DNA of 39,898 nt from the NCBI GenBank assembly GCA_035279525.1, contig DATEHQ010000016.1:1-39898 (forward strand), written 5' to 3'. Positions 39,319 through 39,898 of this stretch are shown one piece after another. A program made the position numbers and the translations under genes. Position 1 is the first letter of the stretch. Each line of letters begins with the position of its first letter. The notes under the pieces are model-generated. The model was not told the origin of the DNA and searched no databases. It worked only from the letters and a program-made list of their open reading frames with translations. Origin of the DNA: DATEHQ01 sp035279525. GTDB lineage: Bacteria > Chloroflexota > Dormibacteria > Dormibacterales > Dormibacteraceae.

Positions 39319-39671
39319 GCGCGCGTCCTATATATGTGGACGGCGGCTGCTTCGATCGGCTGCATGCTCGGCGGGCGCTTGGCCACGCGGACCGATACCG
39401 CCATCACGTGCCGCAGCTTCAGCACCTCGTCCGCGATCCGGCCCGCCAGCACTTCCAGCAGCTTGACCGGCTCGCCTTCGATCACCGCCTTGCAGATGGC
39501 GCGGACCTTCGTGTAATCGACGGTATCTTCCAGATGGTCCGTTCGGCCGGGTGCGGTGAGGTCGCATTCCACGTCGACGTCAACCTTGAATTCCTGGGAT
39601 CTTTCGCGCTCCGCGTCACGCACGCCGTGGCGCCCCTGGAACGCCATGCCCTGCAGCTGGATTCGGTCCAC
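39315..39671 (-). CDS. folB: Dihydroneopterin aldolase
   Basis: A 118-residue FolB, which cleaves dihydroneopterin to hydroxymethyl-dihydropterin in folate synthesis. MDRIQLQGMAFQGRHGVRDAERERSQEFKVDVDVE contains the substrate-binding glutamate, DTVDYTKV is the family core, and the lysine in RVAKRPPSM is the expected catalytic base region. The GTG at 39671 is the start. It is coupled by ATGA to larC. No folP or folK is seen; they may lie upstream outside the window. Confidence 0.94.
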   Translation of the reverse strand: MDRIQLQGMAFQGRHGVRDAERERSQEFKVDVDVECDLTAPGRTDHLEDTVDYTKVRAICKAVIEGEPVKLLEVLAGRIADEVLKLRHVMAVSVRVAKRPPSMQPIEAAAVHIYRTRA

Positions 39672-39701
39672 CAGCTAATTGTGGGAAATACACTCGATTC
39701 C

Positions 39702-39898
39702 GTGATTCACGCCGACGTGCAGGTCCGCGCCGCGGCATCGACCGACCTCGAGGCGATCAACGACGTCTACAACCACTACGTCACCGATACGCACATCACG
39801 TTCGACCTCGAGCCGATGACGATGGACACCCGTCGCGAGTGGTTCGCGCACTACGCGGACCACGGCCGCCACCGACTGTTCGTCGCGCTCTCCGGCGA
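39702..39898 (+). CDS. GNAT N-acetyltransferase, phosphinothricin acetyltransferase-like (3' truncated by window)
   Basis: The frame runs off the window. VRAASTDLEAINDVYNHYV followed by TDTHITFDLEP matches the N-terminal part of the PAT/MddA-type GNAT family (pattern AEAIAxIYNHYVxxTxxTFE). In-frame GTG codons at 39681, 39702 and 39717 are all possible starts; 39717 begins VQVRAASTDL. The acetyl-CoA motif lies beyond the window. It is divergent from folB. Confidence 0.75.
   Translation, partial: MIHADVQVRAAASTDLEAINDVYNHYVTDTHITFDLEPMTMDTRREWFAHYADHGRHRLFVALSG

Noticed and set aside
1..39898. tRNA, rRNA, transposase or phage genes
   Set aside because: I looked for T-loop-like stretches, integrase/transposase motifs and terminal inverted repeats and found none convincing.

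Overview
The window is one GC-rich (by eye roughly two thirds G+C), gene-dense stretch of a bacterial chromosome. It has about 50 protein genes, many GTG and some TTG starts, frequent 4-base start/stop overlaps, short intergenic gaps and several starts with a -10-like hexamer only 5-8 bases upstream (candidate leaderless mRNAs). No rRNA, tRNA, CRISPR array, phage or insertion sequence was seen. The mixture (corrinoid C1 enzymes, an ECF vitamin transporter with a DUF4430 lipoprotein, HxlR, PspC, GlsB, LarC, lipoproteins with classical lipoboxes) suits a soil-type Chloroflexota/Dormibacterota-like or actinobacterial organism. No phylogenetic marker gene is present, so this is a weak inference.

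Layout. 1-4025: a corrinoid/C1 cassette: the truncated C-terminal part of a corrinoid-reactivating ASKHA/RACo protein, DUF1638, a PF13769 'virulence factor' protein and a DinB protein on +, facing a cyclodeaminase-like protein and a non-pyrrolysine MttB-family methyltransferase on -. 4169-7079: an SF1 (UPF1-like) helicase with a zinc ribbon, then a HIT hydrolase. 7080-7403: a local segmental duplication with palindromes. 7265-12986: two lipoproteins, an acyl-CoA synthetase coupled to a methyltransferase, a sugar-phosphate-isomerase-like TIM barrel and a thioesterase preceded by a possible 16-codon leader ORF. 12976-17837: two paralogous membrane-anchored BNR propellers, a GNAT, and a phosphoesterase plus HELxE protein pair. 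17865-19887: a palindromic repeat pair, an MFS transporter and a lipoate ligase-like protein. 20408-23787: a quaternary-amine (glycine betaine-type) ABC transporter split over two divergent transcripts, followed by a flavin disulfide oxidoreductase.

25606-29637: a group-I ECF transporter operon (DUF4430 lipoprotein, T, fused A-A', S, then a YjbR protein) preceded by a clear cobalamin riboswitch. Between riboswitch and first gene lies a hairpin that can bury the Shine-Dalgarno sequence. 29638-34531: ComB, cupin, histidine phosphatase, a zinc-ribbon protein with a degenerate GGDEF domain, HxlR, small membrane proteins, SDR and PspC. 34544-39671: a minus-strand folate block (FolB, LarC, a membrane protein, FolD, an O-methyltransferase, FolC). 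39702-end: a truncated GNAT.

How it fits together. A corrinoid-dependent demethylation cassette delivers methyl groups, probably to folate. Folate synthesis and interconversion genes lie in the same window, a betaine-type importer could supply substrate, and a B12-riboswitch-controlled ECF importer could supply the corrinoid. This supply-and-demand link is inferred from gene content, not shown by a shared operon.
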